Of a stretch of DNA of 64,000 nucleotides, positions 10,065-21,841 are shown one piece after another (within the stretch, counting starts at the first letter, position 1; the number at the start of each line of letters is the position of its first letter). A model generated the notes under the pieces. It worked only from the letters and a program-made list of their open reading frames with translations. It had not been told where the DNA came from and made no database searches. The stretch comes from Osedax fenrisi (Eukaryota; Annelida; Polychaeta; Sabellida; Siboglinidae). The position numbers were made by a program, and so were the translations under genes. The stretch lies in the NCBI GenBank assembly GCA_964019155.1, contig OZ025244.1, positions 45,293,452 to 45,357,451 of the forward strand, read 5' to 3'.

Positions 10065-13000
10065 CTGTGAACGTGTCATGTGACATTAACTGCGGTACTA
10101 CAAGGGTAACTATGCATATACGTATATGTATATATTTAATAATAGAACAGCTACGATTTTATAATATATGTATTAAGGTGATCCGGCACATTTAAAGTGA
10201 TGATAATTTATTTATTTTTATATTTTTTTTATTACATAATAATACTTATTGTAGTGTTTTTTAGTATCTGTAAAAAAATTAGACATGAATTCAGTCAAGA
10301 AATGGCATAAAAATGTGTTTTATGACGATAAGATAATGCTATATTATATACTATTCAATGTTACATTTTTATGCTGTCAAACTTCAAACGCTGTTTTCTC
10401 AGAATATTTAGTAGGAGCTAGGTATGTGCATTCAAAAATATAGAACATAAAAACTATTATAATTATAATATTAATTTGTGTTGCTTTATTTAGAATTTAA
10501 TTATGTGAATAGTAAAATAGAGAGATAATTATTAAAATGTATAGAATTCATGGTATAAAATGATAATTTCTATAGAAATACCATAATTTTAGTATCGCTA
10601 ATTTTTAATTTAGATATATATATAATATAATAAATAATAATATTAAAAATAATTTTCTATTTTCCTATGCATGTATATGTTATGAATACAATACAAAAAA
10701 AAGTAGGTCAATTGAATGAATAGAATATCAGTTCTATTTTTTTTAGTGAACCTATGTTTTTCCTATCTATTTATACACGAATTTGGCAAATTGCGTGTTA
10801 TGTGCGGGATCCCCTTAAATGCGAATTCTTAGTTATTTTAATATTATGTTAAATATAATATTATATTTATAGATTATATGATACTTTTATAAATTGGAAA
10901 ATTAATTGACTATTCTGAAATATTATTATACTAGTGATTTATTTGTTCTTTATCCTATATAATAATTGTTCATATTCATAAAAACTAAATATGAGAAAAG
11001 AAATTATTTATTAATAAATTAAAAAAAACTAAACAAAATATTTAAATATGGCTAGTTTTTTAATTTCATTAATCCAATTATTAATTGATATAAGTTAGAA
11101 CTATAATATGGTAATTTATTAATACTTAATTGATTCAATAAATATGTCAGTACAATATTTTTTATTAGTAAATTATTACATAATATAATTTTATTTTTCT
11201 AAATAATTAACAAAAATCATAATACATTAAATAAATTATAATTGATAGAATACATTGAAATATTGTAATATAGAAATTAATAAAATTGTTAATAAGTATT
11301 GTAATTATTTAATGCAATTATATTACTAAGGTAACACTAAAAAGAGGTGATATAATATGTGATATAATATCAATTGATAACAGTATTTTAATGATATAAG
11401 TGTATGAGGCATGGATAAAATTAATTATATTAGTATGTATTATTTCCAAATTCAAAATGTTTTACTAGAATTTAAATATAGTATTAATATAATAACAATA
11501 TTATAATATTTAATATAATTGTCTGTTATATATTAATATATAACTTATAATATGTAACTTATGAATATACATCAGAATACTATTGAAGAATGAATACATA
11601 TCATCTTGAAATAAGTATTATACTCTGTAAATGTATAGAAACATTTCCATAAATATCATTTATGTATTATGTTAGCTATATAAAAACACTTTCTAATTAT
11701 CATCAATGAGTTTTCAGGTTTGATATCAACTTATTATATCATTTTTCAATAATTTTATTTTGTTTATAAAAAATTCACTAATGAAATATAATGAAATTAA
11801 ATTTATTTATATTATTTATCATCTTTAATTAAAAATTCTAACAATTTTAAATTCATGCATTGTACAATCAAATTCACAACCTCCCATTACATTTACTACC
11901 TACTAATAAGTTAATTGATATATTATGACTTTATTATTAATGTTCAAAAATATTTTTTTTAATACAAAGGAAACAATTTAATATTTGTTTACAGAAAATA
12001 TAAAATACATAAAATTTATATAAATCAACATATCAAATAAGTATTATAATTAATATAAATTTAATAAAAACTTTATTTATTATAAAATAAATTATACTAT
12101 CCATAAATAATAAATTAGATGTTAATATAATTTGTATATATAGTTAAATTTATAGTATATTTAGTGAATAATAATGATTATAATCATTAAAGATTTTCCG
12201 AATTATTGTAATAAAACACCACTAGCTCAAAAGTGACGGGTAATAGAACAAAAATATATTTTTTTTGTATCTATTTACATGTAAATTTGAAAAAAATATC
12301 CTAATATAATTTTAAATTAAGATATGTATACATATTCGATATATATAGTAAGTGTTCCGCAAACATATTATTTGGAGATATCAAAAGTGAATTCATACAA
12401 ATGATAACGAATTTGTATAGGTCAAATGCATATCGATTCAGTCATTGTTATGTACATGTAAATTTAAATACCGTGAGAATTTCGTAATTTGAAAATATAT
12501 TTTCTTAATATAATTCATATATCTATTATAATATCAAAAGTAGATTAGTCTGATAATTAGAATAATCACCTTATGAAATATTAATAGTAAATATAACTTA
12601 TAATAATACATGTGTATCCATCTAGTGATTGGTATCGGAACAATATTAAAATAATAACATAGCTTAGATAGGGAACCATATTTGCTTCGTAAAATATTTG
12701 TAATTATTTATAAATCAAAAAATTGTATATATAAATAATGTGTATTAATTATAACTTACATAAATTAAATGAATATTAATAAAATATATAAAATATTTGT
12801 ATGTATTATATTTTATATTAAAAAATAAAGATACATTTATACTTTTATAAATGCACAATATCTATTGAAATGAACATATTGAATGTTATATTTGAAAGTA
12901 TAATTACATATATTTGTTCTTGAATTCGTATTTTAAATAATTAATGATAATTTATCATTCATATATGAAATATATGATAAACGATATAAATGATAAACAC

Positions 13001-14101
13001 CTCAACAAATCCAGTTAACGGGAAATCTTTTCTGAAAGGATGACCTTCAAAGCCGTAATCGGTGAGAATTCTCCTAAGGTCGGGGTGGTCAGAGAAGTAG
13101 ACACCGTACATGTCCCAAATCTGTAGCATTGACGCAATGATTAATGATTAACTCTGCGCTGTGTTTCGATTGGGAAATAAATGTATACATAGTTATATAA
13201 GTCTATTATAGTAAATCACACTTGTTTTTACTGATTAAATGACATCACTTATTCCCAAATCTAATACATTCGTGGCACTAGAATATAATGCGATTTTTAT
13301 AACTATTATTAGATTATAGTTGAATTCAATCAATAGGTATAAACTAAAAATTAAAATGGCTAGTTTTCGATGTATAATGCTAATATTTAAAAATTGTCGA
13401 TACTAAAAAAATAGTGAAGATGTTAAAATATTAGATTTTTATATATACTTATATTGCATAATTTTAGTAAATAATTTGTTATTAAAATATATTTAATATT
13501 AATATTAGAGTTATTATAATATATCACATTAAATTAAAATTATTGAAATATAAATATATAGAAAAAAAATAGTATTTTCCAAAACTAGACATATTATAAG
13601 ATATATTTAAAGGGAAATATCTACTATTATTTTAATAATTAAAATAATAGTAGAGTACTACTGATATTCTTGTAATATAAGGTCAATAGGTATGGCCTCT
13701 ATCAGCATTAAAATAATAACAGTGTGAATTATAACTAATACGTTCGTTAGTGTAATATTATAGTAGTACTTGATAATCTTATGTTTATGAATGTTGATAT
13801 TGTTGTTGTGAATATAGAGATTAAAACTTTGCATACAGGAGGTTTGCCTAAAAGTCACAATAATACATGCTAATATTGTTAGTATAGTTATTGATATAAA
13901 TACTGTATTACATATAACATATATGATATAAGTATTGCTATAATTATAATCACACTGTAACCGGTACATGTAACCTGCAAGATAACTTACATTAATTATA
14001 AACTGTCATAACGATATATTAGAAATTATCAATTAAATGTTCGTACGATAATATAGATAATATTGATTACAGTACATCAACTCTCTCTCTCTCTCTCTCT
14101 A

Positions 14102-14156
<55 letters not shown>

Positions 14157-17100
14157 TCTCTCTCACTCTCTCTCTCTCACTCTCTCTCTCTCACTTTCTC
14201 TCTCTCACTTTCTCTCTCTCTCTCTCTCTCTCTCTCACACTCTCTCTCACTTTCTCTCTCTCGCTATCTACCTCTCTCTCTCCCTCTCTACCTCGCTATC
14301 TCTCTCTCTCATTTAATACTAAACAGTGAGGAAGTTAATATAGGTAACCTCTCCTCTCTATCTCTCTCTATCTCCCTCTCTCTCTCACTCTCTCTCTCTC
14401 TCTCACTTTCTCTCTCTCGCTATCTTTCTCTCTCTCGCTATCTCTCTCCCTCTCTCTCTACCTCTCTCTCTCCCTCTCTCTCGCTATCTCTCTCTCTCGC
14501 TATCTCTCTCTCGGGTGATACTAAACAGCGAGGAAGGTGATATGGGTAACCTCTCTCTCGAACCAGTTGGCTCCGGAGTAGACGGAACAAATGGAAGCTA
14601 CCGGAGTGAGTTCATCAGTGTAGGTTCTCACCCGGATTCTAGAGTTGTAGCGCAGCGACAGGAAGTTGTAAACAATCTGTGAATCGAACATAGGGTAATG
14701 CAGGGGCCTATGGGGGGTTCGCACCACAGAACACGACTGTTATTCATTCGTTTAAAACATTTACTAGAAATCAGGCAAGTCTAATAAGGAATAGGTAATT
14801 TATATATAAACTTCAAACTGCCCGATATCGGTATTGCCGTTCACACCAACACTGCTGTATTTCTATATTCTACGACATCTGGCTATAAATATCATCCCGA
14901 TATCGGGCTCTTTTTGTTGGTGTAAAGCATCTTTATGCAAGTCCAGGGATGGGGTAAAATACTTATTTGTATTTAAACACGCTGATTTTTTGTATTTGAA
15001 TAATTATTCAGTGATGTATTTGTATTTGAGTGTCGTATTTGGTGTATATGATAAAATAGTTTCAAATACACTTTTAAAAATATTTTAATTTAATAATTTA
15101 TTAGAATGTAGAATTTAAACAATTCATTTTTGAATGTAAAAAAAATAAAAAAAAAATTACCATTTTATTAAATAATACATTTATTAAATAATAAAAATTA
15201 TATAATAAAACTATAATTTTCAAAATATTTTATGAATATTATTTAAATAAATATATGAATTTCGATATATTCTATATAGAAAATGTATAAGTGCTATAAA
15301 TTATAATTTATAATAGCAACCAGTCTATGGTTTGCAGTTTTTTTATTTTATTGATTTTCTTTTGGAATTAAATATATTTTAAATAGATTTCAATTAATTA
15401 TTATGCAATCTGGTATATGGACAAGGATTATTATGTTATATAAAATATGATCATATGATTTAATATTTAATGTGGTAATATTTGTATTTAATATATTTTG
15501 TAATTGATAAAATGTATTTTATAATAAAATAAAATACAATTTTTATTCTTTAAGAAAAATGTATTTATATTTGTATTTGTATTTGATAGTGTGTATTTGA
15601 CCCCAACCCTGTGCACGTCCCATCCCGTAGAAAAGTGATATATCATTATTATATTATTTATGCTGTGTATAATATTGTTAAATTAATAAACATGAATAAT
15701 AATTAGAATACTATAAAGGCAGTTTATATTAGTATATATAATATATAATATATTATACTTTATTTTATACTATGTACATTTTATACTATATATTAAGTTA
15801 TTTCTCCTTAACCTCAATAGATGAAAGCATATACGCTTGTTAATTATGATGTGTTTGACATGTTATGACAACTAATATATCAAATATAATGACATTTTTC
15901 ACAGTAAATATCTACGACACAATGAAATCTGCAACGATTTTATTTACATTGCAAACACACATTAATATTCAATATAAGAAATTTATTTCGCCAACTTATT
16001 TCTTCTAATTTATTTGAAAACAGGTATTACAATCTATCTGGCTACAATATGTTACAATCTCTCTGAGTTGAATTATATAAAGTATAATTATATCTATTTG
16101 TATATGGGAAGGTACATAGAATACTATACACTGTAAATTTCAGTCTGTAATATAGAATAATACAAATAATACTGATGTAATAATTGATTTTAATAATACA
16201 TTATTAAATATGCACTCATCTTTAATAATAAAAAAAGTAAATAAAATAAACATACCACAATTCATAAAACTAATCATAACTTATGAAATATTACATATTG
16301 AATAAAATTAATAATATATAATTTCATTAATTAAAAATTAACCCCGATATCGTGAAATCGGGTGAAATTTAAATTTTCATAGAAATTTTTTTAAAATATT
16401 ATTCGTTAAATGAATCGAAATACAATATACGAGACTAGAGTACACCTCGTAGCTGGTACCATTAACCTCGAAGCTGGTACCATTAACCTTGAAGCTGGTA
16501 TTAACCTCGAATCTCTTATCGCGAGACGGCACGTCAACTCCGCAGACATCTATGAATGAAGCGAACTGGGCGTTGGTGTGATCCTTGAGGAAAGTGCATA
16601 CTGGTATCACACCGTCGGGGTGGATCAGAAGTTCGAGTTCACCGGTAGAGGTCACCTAGGTCGGGGTCAGAGTTCACGATTATTTAGGAATAATATATAT
16701 ATATATATATATATATTGATTTAAATGTTAAGATAGATGGAAGTGAAATAATGAAAGAGTATGAAATAATAATTATAGCGATTATGTAAGGTAGCAGGTA
16801 ATCGCAAATGATATCAGTATTTCGGACTAGCTAATCTCGAACCACTCATTAAACATAGTTTATTTCATAATTATTCAATTATTTATAATTTAATTATTAA
16901 ATACTGAGTACAAATATAATATATACATGTATTTATATAAATATGGACTAGTATAGTAATTTAAATATATTAAGATTACTTTAATATTAAATTTATATAC
17001 ACTATTTATAATATAAAATAAATGTAATACGTCGTCCGAGATTACATCGCTCGAAATGATTGGCTTCCGAAGTAACTGCTCGGCATACTTATAATTTAAA

Positions 17101-18149
17101 TCAAACCAAGATATAGCTTAGTTTATAAGATTTAAATCACTTTTAACTCGTGTAATGCGATTGGTGTTTTATCGTGCTGTAAACCTGTGCTTTCTGAATG
17201 TAGCGAGGTAAACAACCGGCTACATATTCCCCGAACGAGGTTAGTTTTGAAGTGGCGACGATATCCTTCTTGAGTATAGTAGCTACGAGTGTGTACGAGA
17301 TAGTTAACGTATTATATATGTTTAAATTATACATAACACTTTAGTAGTTATTAAGAGAATGGTTGATTACAAAAATTACAAAACTTTTTGAGTATAGTAG
17401 TTACAAGTTTTATGATAGTGAACTTATTATATATGTTTAGATTATACATTACACTGTTAGTTATTAAGAGAATGGTTGATTAAAATAATTTAAATTTAAC
17501 AGTTATTAATTTTACTTTATATGCTATAAGATATATAACGTATGTATACAAATTATGAAATAACTACATATTATTATAGTTAATAACTATAACTAAGTTA
17601 TATAATATAACTAAATTTAAAAAATGTTTTCAATACAAACGTTGTGTTTCGGTTTTATTTTCAGAGATCGATCGAATGAAACATGTAGTTGTCGGTAACG
17701 ATCTAGATGCTACTGTTAATATAGAAATAGCCATTAATATAATGATAAATTAATATAAATATAATATAATATTAAATAGATTAAATATAGAAAATATAGT
17801 CTATAAAATTTCATTAATACGATTTTTTTTACAAAACCATGGAAAATATTATATTTAATATAAAAATTAATGATATTTAATACATAATTATAATATAAAT
17901 AGTTATATATATTATATTATATATATTATATAATATATGATAATCATATTCAAAATTAAATAAATAAATATTATTATAAGTATATATTTTCCCTAATAAC
18001 TTGTTTTATATTGCTTTAAATTACACCAATTATTTTATATATGTTAAGTATATACTCGTAAGTATTAATTTAGTCTATAACTAACCTGGAGCATGAGAAC
18101 ATTTAACAACGCCAGGCACTAAACTAAACAACCTTCTGAGAGCTGACAT
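9918..18149 (-). CDS. NDUFS3: NDUFS3, mitochondrial complex I 30-kDa iron-sulfur protein subunit, six exons
   Basis: This gene encodes a core subunit of NADH:ubiquinone oxidoreductase, in the matrix arm close to the quinone site. Joined exons are 18149-18086, 17282-17185, 16655-16506, 14676-14551, 13120-13001 and 10064-9918: 705 nt, 234 residues plus stop, slightly shorter than the roughly 264 of vertebrates. All introns are GT-AG and all phases match. Residues 1-21 are basic and Ser/Leu-rich (MSALRRLFSLVPGVV), as expected of a mitochondrial presequence. Family hallmarks follow in order: FGEYVAG, LIHPDGVIPV, FLKDHTNAQF, YNSRIRVRTYTDELTP, IWDMYGVYF, HPDLRRILTDYGFEGHPFRK and VRYDDEVKRVVAEPVEFAQE. 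The C-terminus ends in a short Lys/Glu/Pro tail, as usual. Every exon is intact. Introns (803, 529, 1829, 1430 and 2936 bp) carry transposons and microsatellites. Confidence 0.97.
10177..10814. mobile_element. NDUFS3: TTAA-flanked non-autonomous transposon in NDUFS3 intron 5
   Basis: A 638-bp non-coding element with ends GGTGATCCGGCACAT and, on the opposite strand, GGGGATCCCGCACAT, each bordered by TTAA (10173-10176 and 10815-10818). TTAA duplications are typical of piggyBac-type integration, but the TIR does not begin with the usual CCC, so the superfamily is open. An internal phrase GCTGTTTTCTCAGAATAT (about 10391) recurs near 53199, pointing to a second, diverged relative there. Confidence 0.65.
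10815..13000 (-). other. NDUFS3: Remainder of NDUFS3 intron 5
   Basis: Very AT-rich with no open frames. It holds an 18-bp perfect palindrome TAATGATTATAATCATTA at about 12172-12189, which recurs near 29013. Overlapping its right end is AAAGATTTTCCGAA, a match to the terminal repeat of the 453-bp MITE family seen at 63385-63837, so a solo MITE end may be present. Confidence 0.6.
13001..13120 (-). CDS. NDUFS3: NDUFS3 exon 5
   Basis: 40 codons from GCTACAG|ATT to GAG|GTGTTT, encoding the most conserved block of the protein: IWDMYGVYF, HPDLRRILTDYGFEGHPFRK, DFPLTGFVE. Phase 0 at both ends. Confidence 0.96.
14081..14515. repeat. NDUFS3: (CT)n microsatellite block in NDUFS3 intron 4
   Basis: Two long CT/TCTC tracts (about 14081-14310 and 14350-14515), interrupted by CACT, CGCTAT and CTAC variants. 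It makes a purine-rich GAGA tract in the NDUFS3 pre-mRNA just downstream of the exon 4 donor. Apparent open frames across it (SLSLSL) are artefacts of the repeat. Confidence 0.9.
14317..14353 (-). repeat. NDUFS3: Duplicate of the NDUFS3 exon 4 donor region
   Basis: TACTAAACAGTGAGGAAG and the following TATAGGTAACCTCTC closely copy 14519-14556 (TACTAAACAGCGAGGAAG ... TATGGGTAACCTCTC), which spans the real exon 4 donor. On the minus strand it offers a second GAGAG|GTTACC about 200 bp into the intron, a potential decoy 5' splice site. Confidence 0.75.
14551..14676 (-). CDS. NDUFS3: NDUFS3 exon 4
   Basis: 42 codons from TTCACAG|ATT to GAGAGAG|GTTACC, encoding IVYNFLSLRYNSRIRVRTYT and DELTP through ANWFERE. 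The last codons (CGA GAG AGA GAG) run into a GA/CT-rich region. A copy of this exon end and donor occurs about 200 bp further on, at 14317-14353. Confidence 0.95.
14944..15611. mobile_element. NDUFS3: hAT-like MITE in NDUFS3 intron 3
   Basis: A 668-bp AT-rich non-coding element. Its ends read CAGGGATGGGGTAAAATAC and, on the other strand, CAGGGTTGGGGTCAAATAC, a typical hAT terminal form (CAGGG). The flanks are an 8-bp duplication with one difference, TGCAAGTC (14936-14943) and TGCACGTC (15612-15619). GTATTTGTATTTG repeats sit inside both ends. Confidence 0.85.
16446..16506 (-). repeat. NDUFS3: Tandem duplication of the NDUFS3 exon 3 5' splice site
   Basis: A unit of about 21 bp (TTCGAGGTTAATGGTACCAG plus C) is repeated. 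It places donor-like junctions after 16506 (GAG|GTTAAT), 16488 (AAG|GTTAAT), 16467 (GAG|GTTAAT) and 16446 (GAG|GTGTAC). The spacings are 18, 21 and 21 nt, all multiples of three, and the reading frame stays open across them, so use of any site would add 6, 13 or 20 residues without a frameshift. Confidence 0.85.
16506..16655 (-). CDS. NDUFS3: NDUFS3 exon 3
   Basis: Exactly 50 codons from acceptor CCTAG|GTG to donor GAG|GTTAAT, carrying the conserved LIHPDGVIPV and DHTNAQF segments. Choosing the first donor gives RFE-IVYN across the junction, as in the family (RFEIVYN). Three further donor-like sites lie immediately downstream at in-frame spacing. Confidence 0.93.
17185..17282 (-). CDS. NDUFS3: NDUFS3 exon 2
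   Basis: The acceptor is CTCGTAG|CT, chosen because exon 1 leaves one base; the alternative CTCAAG|AAG would break the phase. It encodes TILKKDIVATSK and then the conserved LTSFGEYVAGCLPRYIQKAQ, and ends CAG|GTTTAC in phase 0. Confidence 0.9.
18086..18149 (-). CDS. NDUFS3: NDUFS3 exon 1 (start codon and presequence)
   Basis: ATG at 18149-18147 followed by 21 codons and one base, then donor CAG|GTTAG. The extra G joins CT of exon 2 to make an Ala codon. The basic, hydroxylated N-terminus supports import into mitochondria. No upstream in-frame alternative with a better context was seen. Confidence 0.9.
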
Positions 18150-18240
18150 TTTTTCGAATATCTTTGTAATTTCGTACTGTCATAACAAAATATCCTATTG
18201 GGTATTATAAATGGGCGTTACTTGTATAACCAATCATTAT
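18150..18240 (-). promoter_or_regulatory. NDUFS3: Probable NDUFS3 5'-UTR and core promoter
   Basis: Read towards the gene, this interval contains TGATTGGTT (an inverted CCAAT box), ACGCCCATTTATAAT (a possible TATA-like or YY1-like element) and a short leader before ATG. The spacing is reasonable for a compact housekeeping promoter. The transcription start is not determinable here. Confidence 0.4.
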
Positions 18241-18748
18241 TATTATAGGTTATTTATCTACTTTGTTGTATTATGTATTTAATGTTCATCAAATATTTGA
18301 TTGAAATGAAATGTTAAACTTATCTAATAACCTAATTTTATTAATTAAACAACATACGGATTAATAAATATTAATATAACGTTTGTATGCTAAAAATACG
18401 AAAATGGCACTTAAGATCTGTTTTCAAACAGTCAATATTCACTAGAACTATTATTTCTACTTGATACACTCGAGTGGTTAATTAAATTAAAGATTTCATT
18501 TTTCAAAATTTATTTATTAAAATTATATGTATTGTGAAATATTATAAAGTATATATATATATATTAGTTGTACTAATTATATTTTAATTTATTAATATAT
18601 ATTATTTACAAATCTCAATTTAGAAAATGTAAACTTTTTGAAAATAAAATGATTAGTAAATAGGTGATTACGTTTAGATAACATTAACATGACAAATAGT
18701 GGAATACAAGGGGAGATACGCGTTGGATCGAGTCACCAGGTTATAACC

Positions 18749-18792
<44 letters not shown>

Positions 18793-18883
18793 TATAATAT
18801 ATATAATATAATACTTTACTTATATATACTATATAATATAATAACTATATTTATAATATATATATATATATATATATTTATAT

Positions 18884-18948
<65 letters not shown>

Positions 18949-19135
18949 TATATATATGTTATATATTTTATTTCATGCATGCACTATTATACTATAATAA
19001 CTTAGTTACAATGACTATTATAATGTATAATAGTTATATATTCAATATAGTGAATATAATATAATAATATAATATAATAACTATTATTTACGAATTCAAA
19101 AATATTAATTCTCTATAGTTGGTATTAAAATAGAT

Positions 19136-19181
<46 letters not shown>

Positions 19182-19341
19182 GTTTTTAGTGTTGTTATTA
19201 CGATCATAAAAATACTATATTTAATATAATATTACAGTTTTATTACTACTAAATTATTAAGTAGTCTTGTTGTTCATATTATATATATATATATATGTGT
19301 GTGTGTATATCATATGCAGTGTATATGTATGTATAGTATAT
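18241..19341. other. AT-rich intergenic DNA with long (TA)n runs
   Basis: TA dinucleotide tracts at about 18751-18787, 18855-18945 and 19139-19178, a short GT tract near 19297, and no open frame. Confidence 0.75.
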
Positions 19342-19426
19342 ATATCAACTTCGTTTCGAATTTCAGTATAGTATATGTATACATTGTAAACATATACTAT
19401 AATGAAATTCGATACGAAGTTGATAT
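19342..19426. other. 85-nt near-perfect hairpin
   Basis: Left arm ATATCAACTTCGTTTCGAAT... pairs with the right arm over about 37 positions with two mismatches and a loop of about 11 nt. The stem is of mixed composition, unlike the surrounding TA repeats. The length and loop resemble a pre-miRNA, but a small transposon hairpin is equally possible. No expression evidence. Confidence 0.6.
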
Positions 19427-19559
19427 ACAACGTTAGACAAGAATGCTTGCATAACTGGTCACACTAGCTTAGCAAAGCTTACGATACACGCCGACCGAAT
19501 CAACGGCTATTATTCATGTGTGTGTGTGTTGTTACGTGTATTCTATTGTTCTCGCTTCA

Positions 19560-20000
19560 ATAGCACCGCTACGGCGTATCCACCAAGTGAAACTTCACTT
19601 CCTGGTTATAGACAACAACAACAACAAAAACAACAGCAGCAGTCGTAATTTAGTGAAGGTCGGGTTTAACTTCACAGTCTAGTACGGCCGTACTAACGCC
19701 AGCACTAGCCGCTGGTCATTCTCCACCACCGCTAACGACAAGCACGGAATAGGGGGCGTGGCGGGGGGGGGGGGGGGCGTATTAAAACGCCCCTGGCCCA
19801 AAGCTCAGTCGCTTTCTTTTAATAATTACCCGCCACCACCGCCATATAAATAATCTTTGCCTCCTCCTCCCACCGCCAGAGAGCGCTAGTAGTCGCCGAG
19901 TCTTCTATAAACGATTACCCACAGTGCTAATTCTTTCTACTCGGCGATATCGATCGGAAGTGTGAATCTTTATCGAGTGTTATCTATGATTGTGTGTGTG
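19560..20000 (+). promoter_or_regulatory. Possible GC-rich promoter facing right
   Basis: This island differs sharply from the AT-rich flanks. It contains ACTTCCTGG (ETS-like, about 19599), a poly-G tract within GGGGGCGTGGCGGG (Sp/KLF-like, about 19751-19783), and TATAAA at 19845-19850 followed by GC-rich leader-like sequence. It could be the promoter of the RERE-like gene whose exon lies at 52109, or a distal element of NDUFS3. No first exon could be defined. Confidence 0.35.
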
Positions 20001-20403
20001 TATGTGCGTATGTGTGTGTGTGTGAATGTCGATGCATCTCACGGAGTGTCATTTATCACCTAAACCAATAATTATGAAATTCACGATTTGGATCAAGCTA
20101 GTCTATCTCATTCAGTGATTTATATATATACGTATTTTATTCGCTTTTTTATTAGTAAGGTTTTATAACGTCATAAACTCGCGCTTATTGCCACCATACA
20201 GCGTGCACAATGCCTTTGTACTACTACTACTGCTACCATTATACCTCCCATTGTCTACCGCATTCGTTGTTATAGTAACGACTACCGATGCCACCTAATT
20301 AGCTTTAGTAATCACGCGAGATACCGGCACTTGTAGGCAACATCTCCCCTGCCTCGAGGTTACCGATCGTTGAACTCCCTGACATATAATAGACTAGAAC
20401 TAT

Positions 20404-20513
20404 TATTACTAGTGGTGGTGATGGTACTACTAGTGGTGGTGATGGTGCTAGTGGTGGTGATGGTGCTAGTGGTGGTGGTAGTGGTGGTGGTGGTGGTGGT
20501 GATGGTACTAGTT
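20404..20513. repeat. (GGT/GAT)n trinucleotide repeat
   Basis: GGTGATGGT and GGTGGTGGT units with interspersed CTAGT. Open frames here on either strand (poly-Val, poly-Pro) are repeat artefacts. A similar (ACC)n/(CAT)n tract lies at about 23699-23815. Confidence 0.85.
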
Positions 20514-20980
20514 GTGATAGCGGCTGAACAAACACATGTTCACACGGCCCCCACTACACTCACGCACTAACGCACGCATACACTAGGGAGCTAGACATAC
20601 ACTATATACACAACAACAACAACACCCCCTATCGGCAGTAGTAGTACCCACTATAGTCGAGCTCTACTATTGCGCACTACCTGTCATGCGCGGTGTGTTG
20701 GTAGACCGCACCCGCCCGCCCAATAGCTCATTAGTTGGTTTGTTTACAGCGGATGTTGATTAATACTATGGTACTGACAGTACTACACAGACCACTACTA
20801 TGCGCTGTAGCTCGAGAACACTACGACTCTACTGTAGTTGTTTTAGCGATCGCTACTGCGCATGACCGATCACCCTTAACCCGTACTATACAGTATACAC
20901 TGTATACTATACATTGTATACTATGTGTATGCCTATAGTAGTATGTCTATACCGCTGAGGTAGGCGTTGAGTGACGACAG

Positions 20981-21126
20981 GCTACGTGTACATAGCTAGC
21001 CTATTAGTCATAGCTAGCCTATGAGTCATAGCTAGCCTACGTGTACATAGCTAACACATGAGTCATAGCTAGGCTACGTGTACATAGCTAGCCTATGACT
21101 CATAGCTAGCCTATGAGTCATAGCGA
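20981..21126. repeat. Imperfect ~20-bp tandem repeat, CATAGCTAGCCTA type
   Basis: About seven units alternate between CATAGCTAGCCTATGAGT and CATAGCTAGCCTACGTGTA. The unit is rich in the palindromes GCTAGC and TACGTGTA. Confidence 0.8.
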
Positions 21127-21790
21127 GTGTAATAGCGAGTGTAATAGTGGTAGAGCGATGACTCACGCGCGCACCACGTGATTAGCTATAGCCTACTATG
21201 GCGTTCACTACACAGTGCACACTGCACACTCGCACTATCTCTATAGTGAACACACCGACCCCCCCCCATCGTCACTGTAAATACCTTCATTAGAAGTGTG
21301 TGTGTGAAATGCACATTGTGCATGCAGTGTGGACAATGGTATTCGACATGTTAGATGTCATTGTATTCTCATATATATATATATAATTGATCGTGTAAAT
21401 AATTCATAATATTACGTAACGCATAATACAGTATTACAGTTATGACACTGTAAACACTGTATTGCATACTTATGCGTTACGTCATCTTTTGAATTACATA
21501 CAAGAACAATTATACATATAATATATATATATATATTAGTGTTTATGAGTGTATTCTATGCAAGCAATAAACGCCCGATTTTAGCTCTATCACTATTTTA
21601 TGTGTAGATTTTATTGCCCGTCATAAATTGACTAATTCGAATTGTTTATTTCTATTGTATTATTTCATTTCTTATCTCTCATTGTTTTGTAGCCGTGCTT
21701 TACAATACACATGTACATGTTACATTGCAACTGTTAAATCATTATTTATATATCTTTATTTCATATTGCACAACATATAATCTACGCATT

Positions 21791-21841
<51 letters not shown>

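Noticed and set aside
13658..13969. 103-residue hydrophobic frame in NDUFS3 intron 4
   Set aside because: Its Ile/Asn/Tyr-rich composition is what AT-rich intron DNA gives. No domain or signal is recognisable, and it lies inside a confirmed intron.
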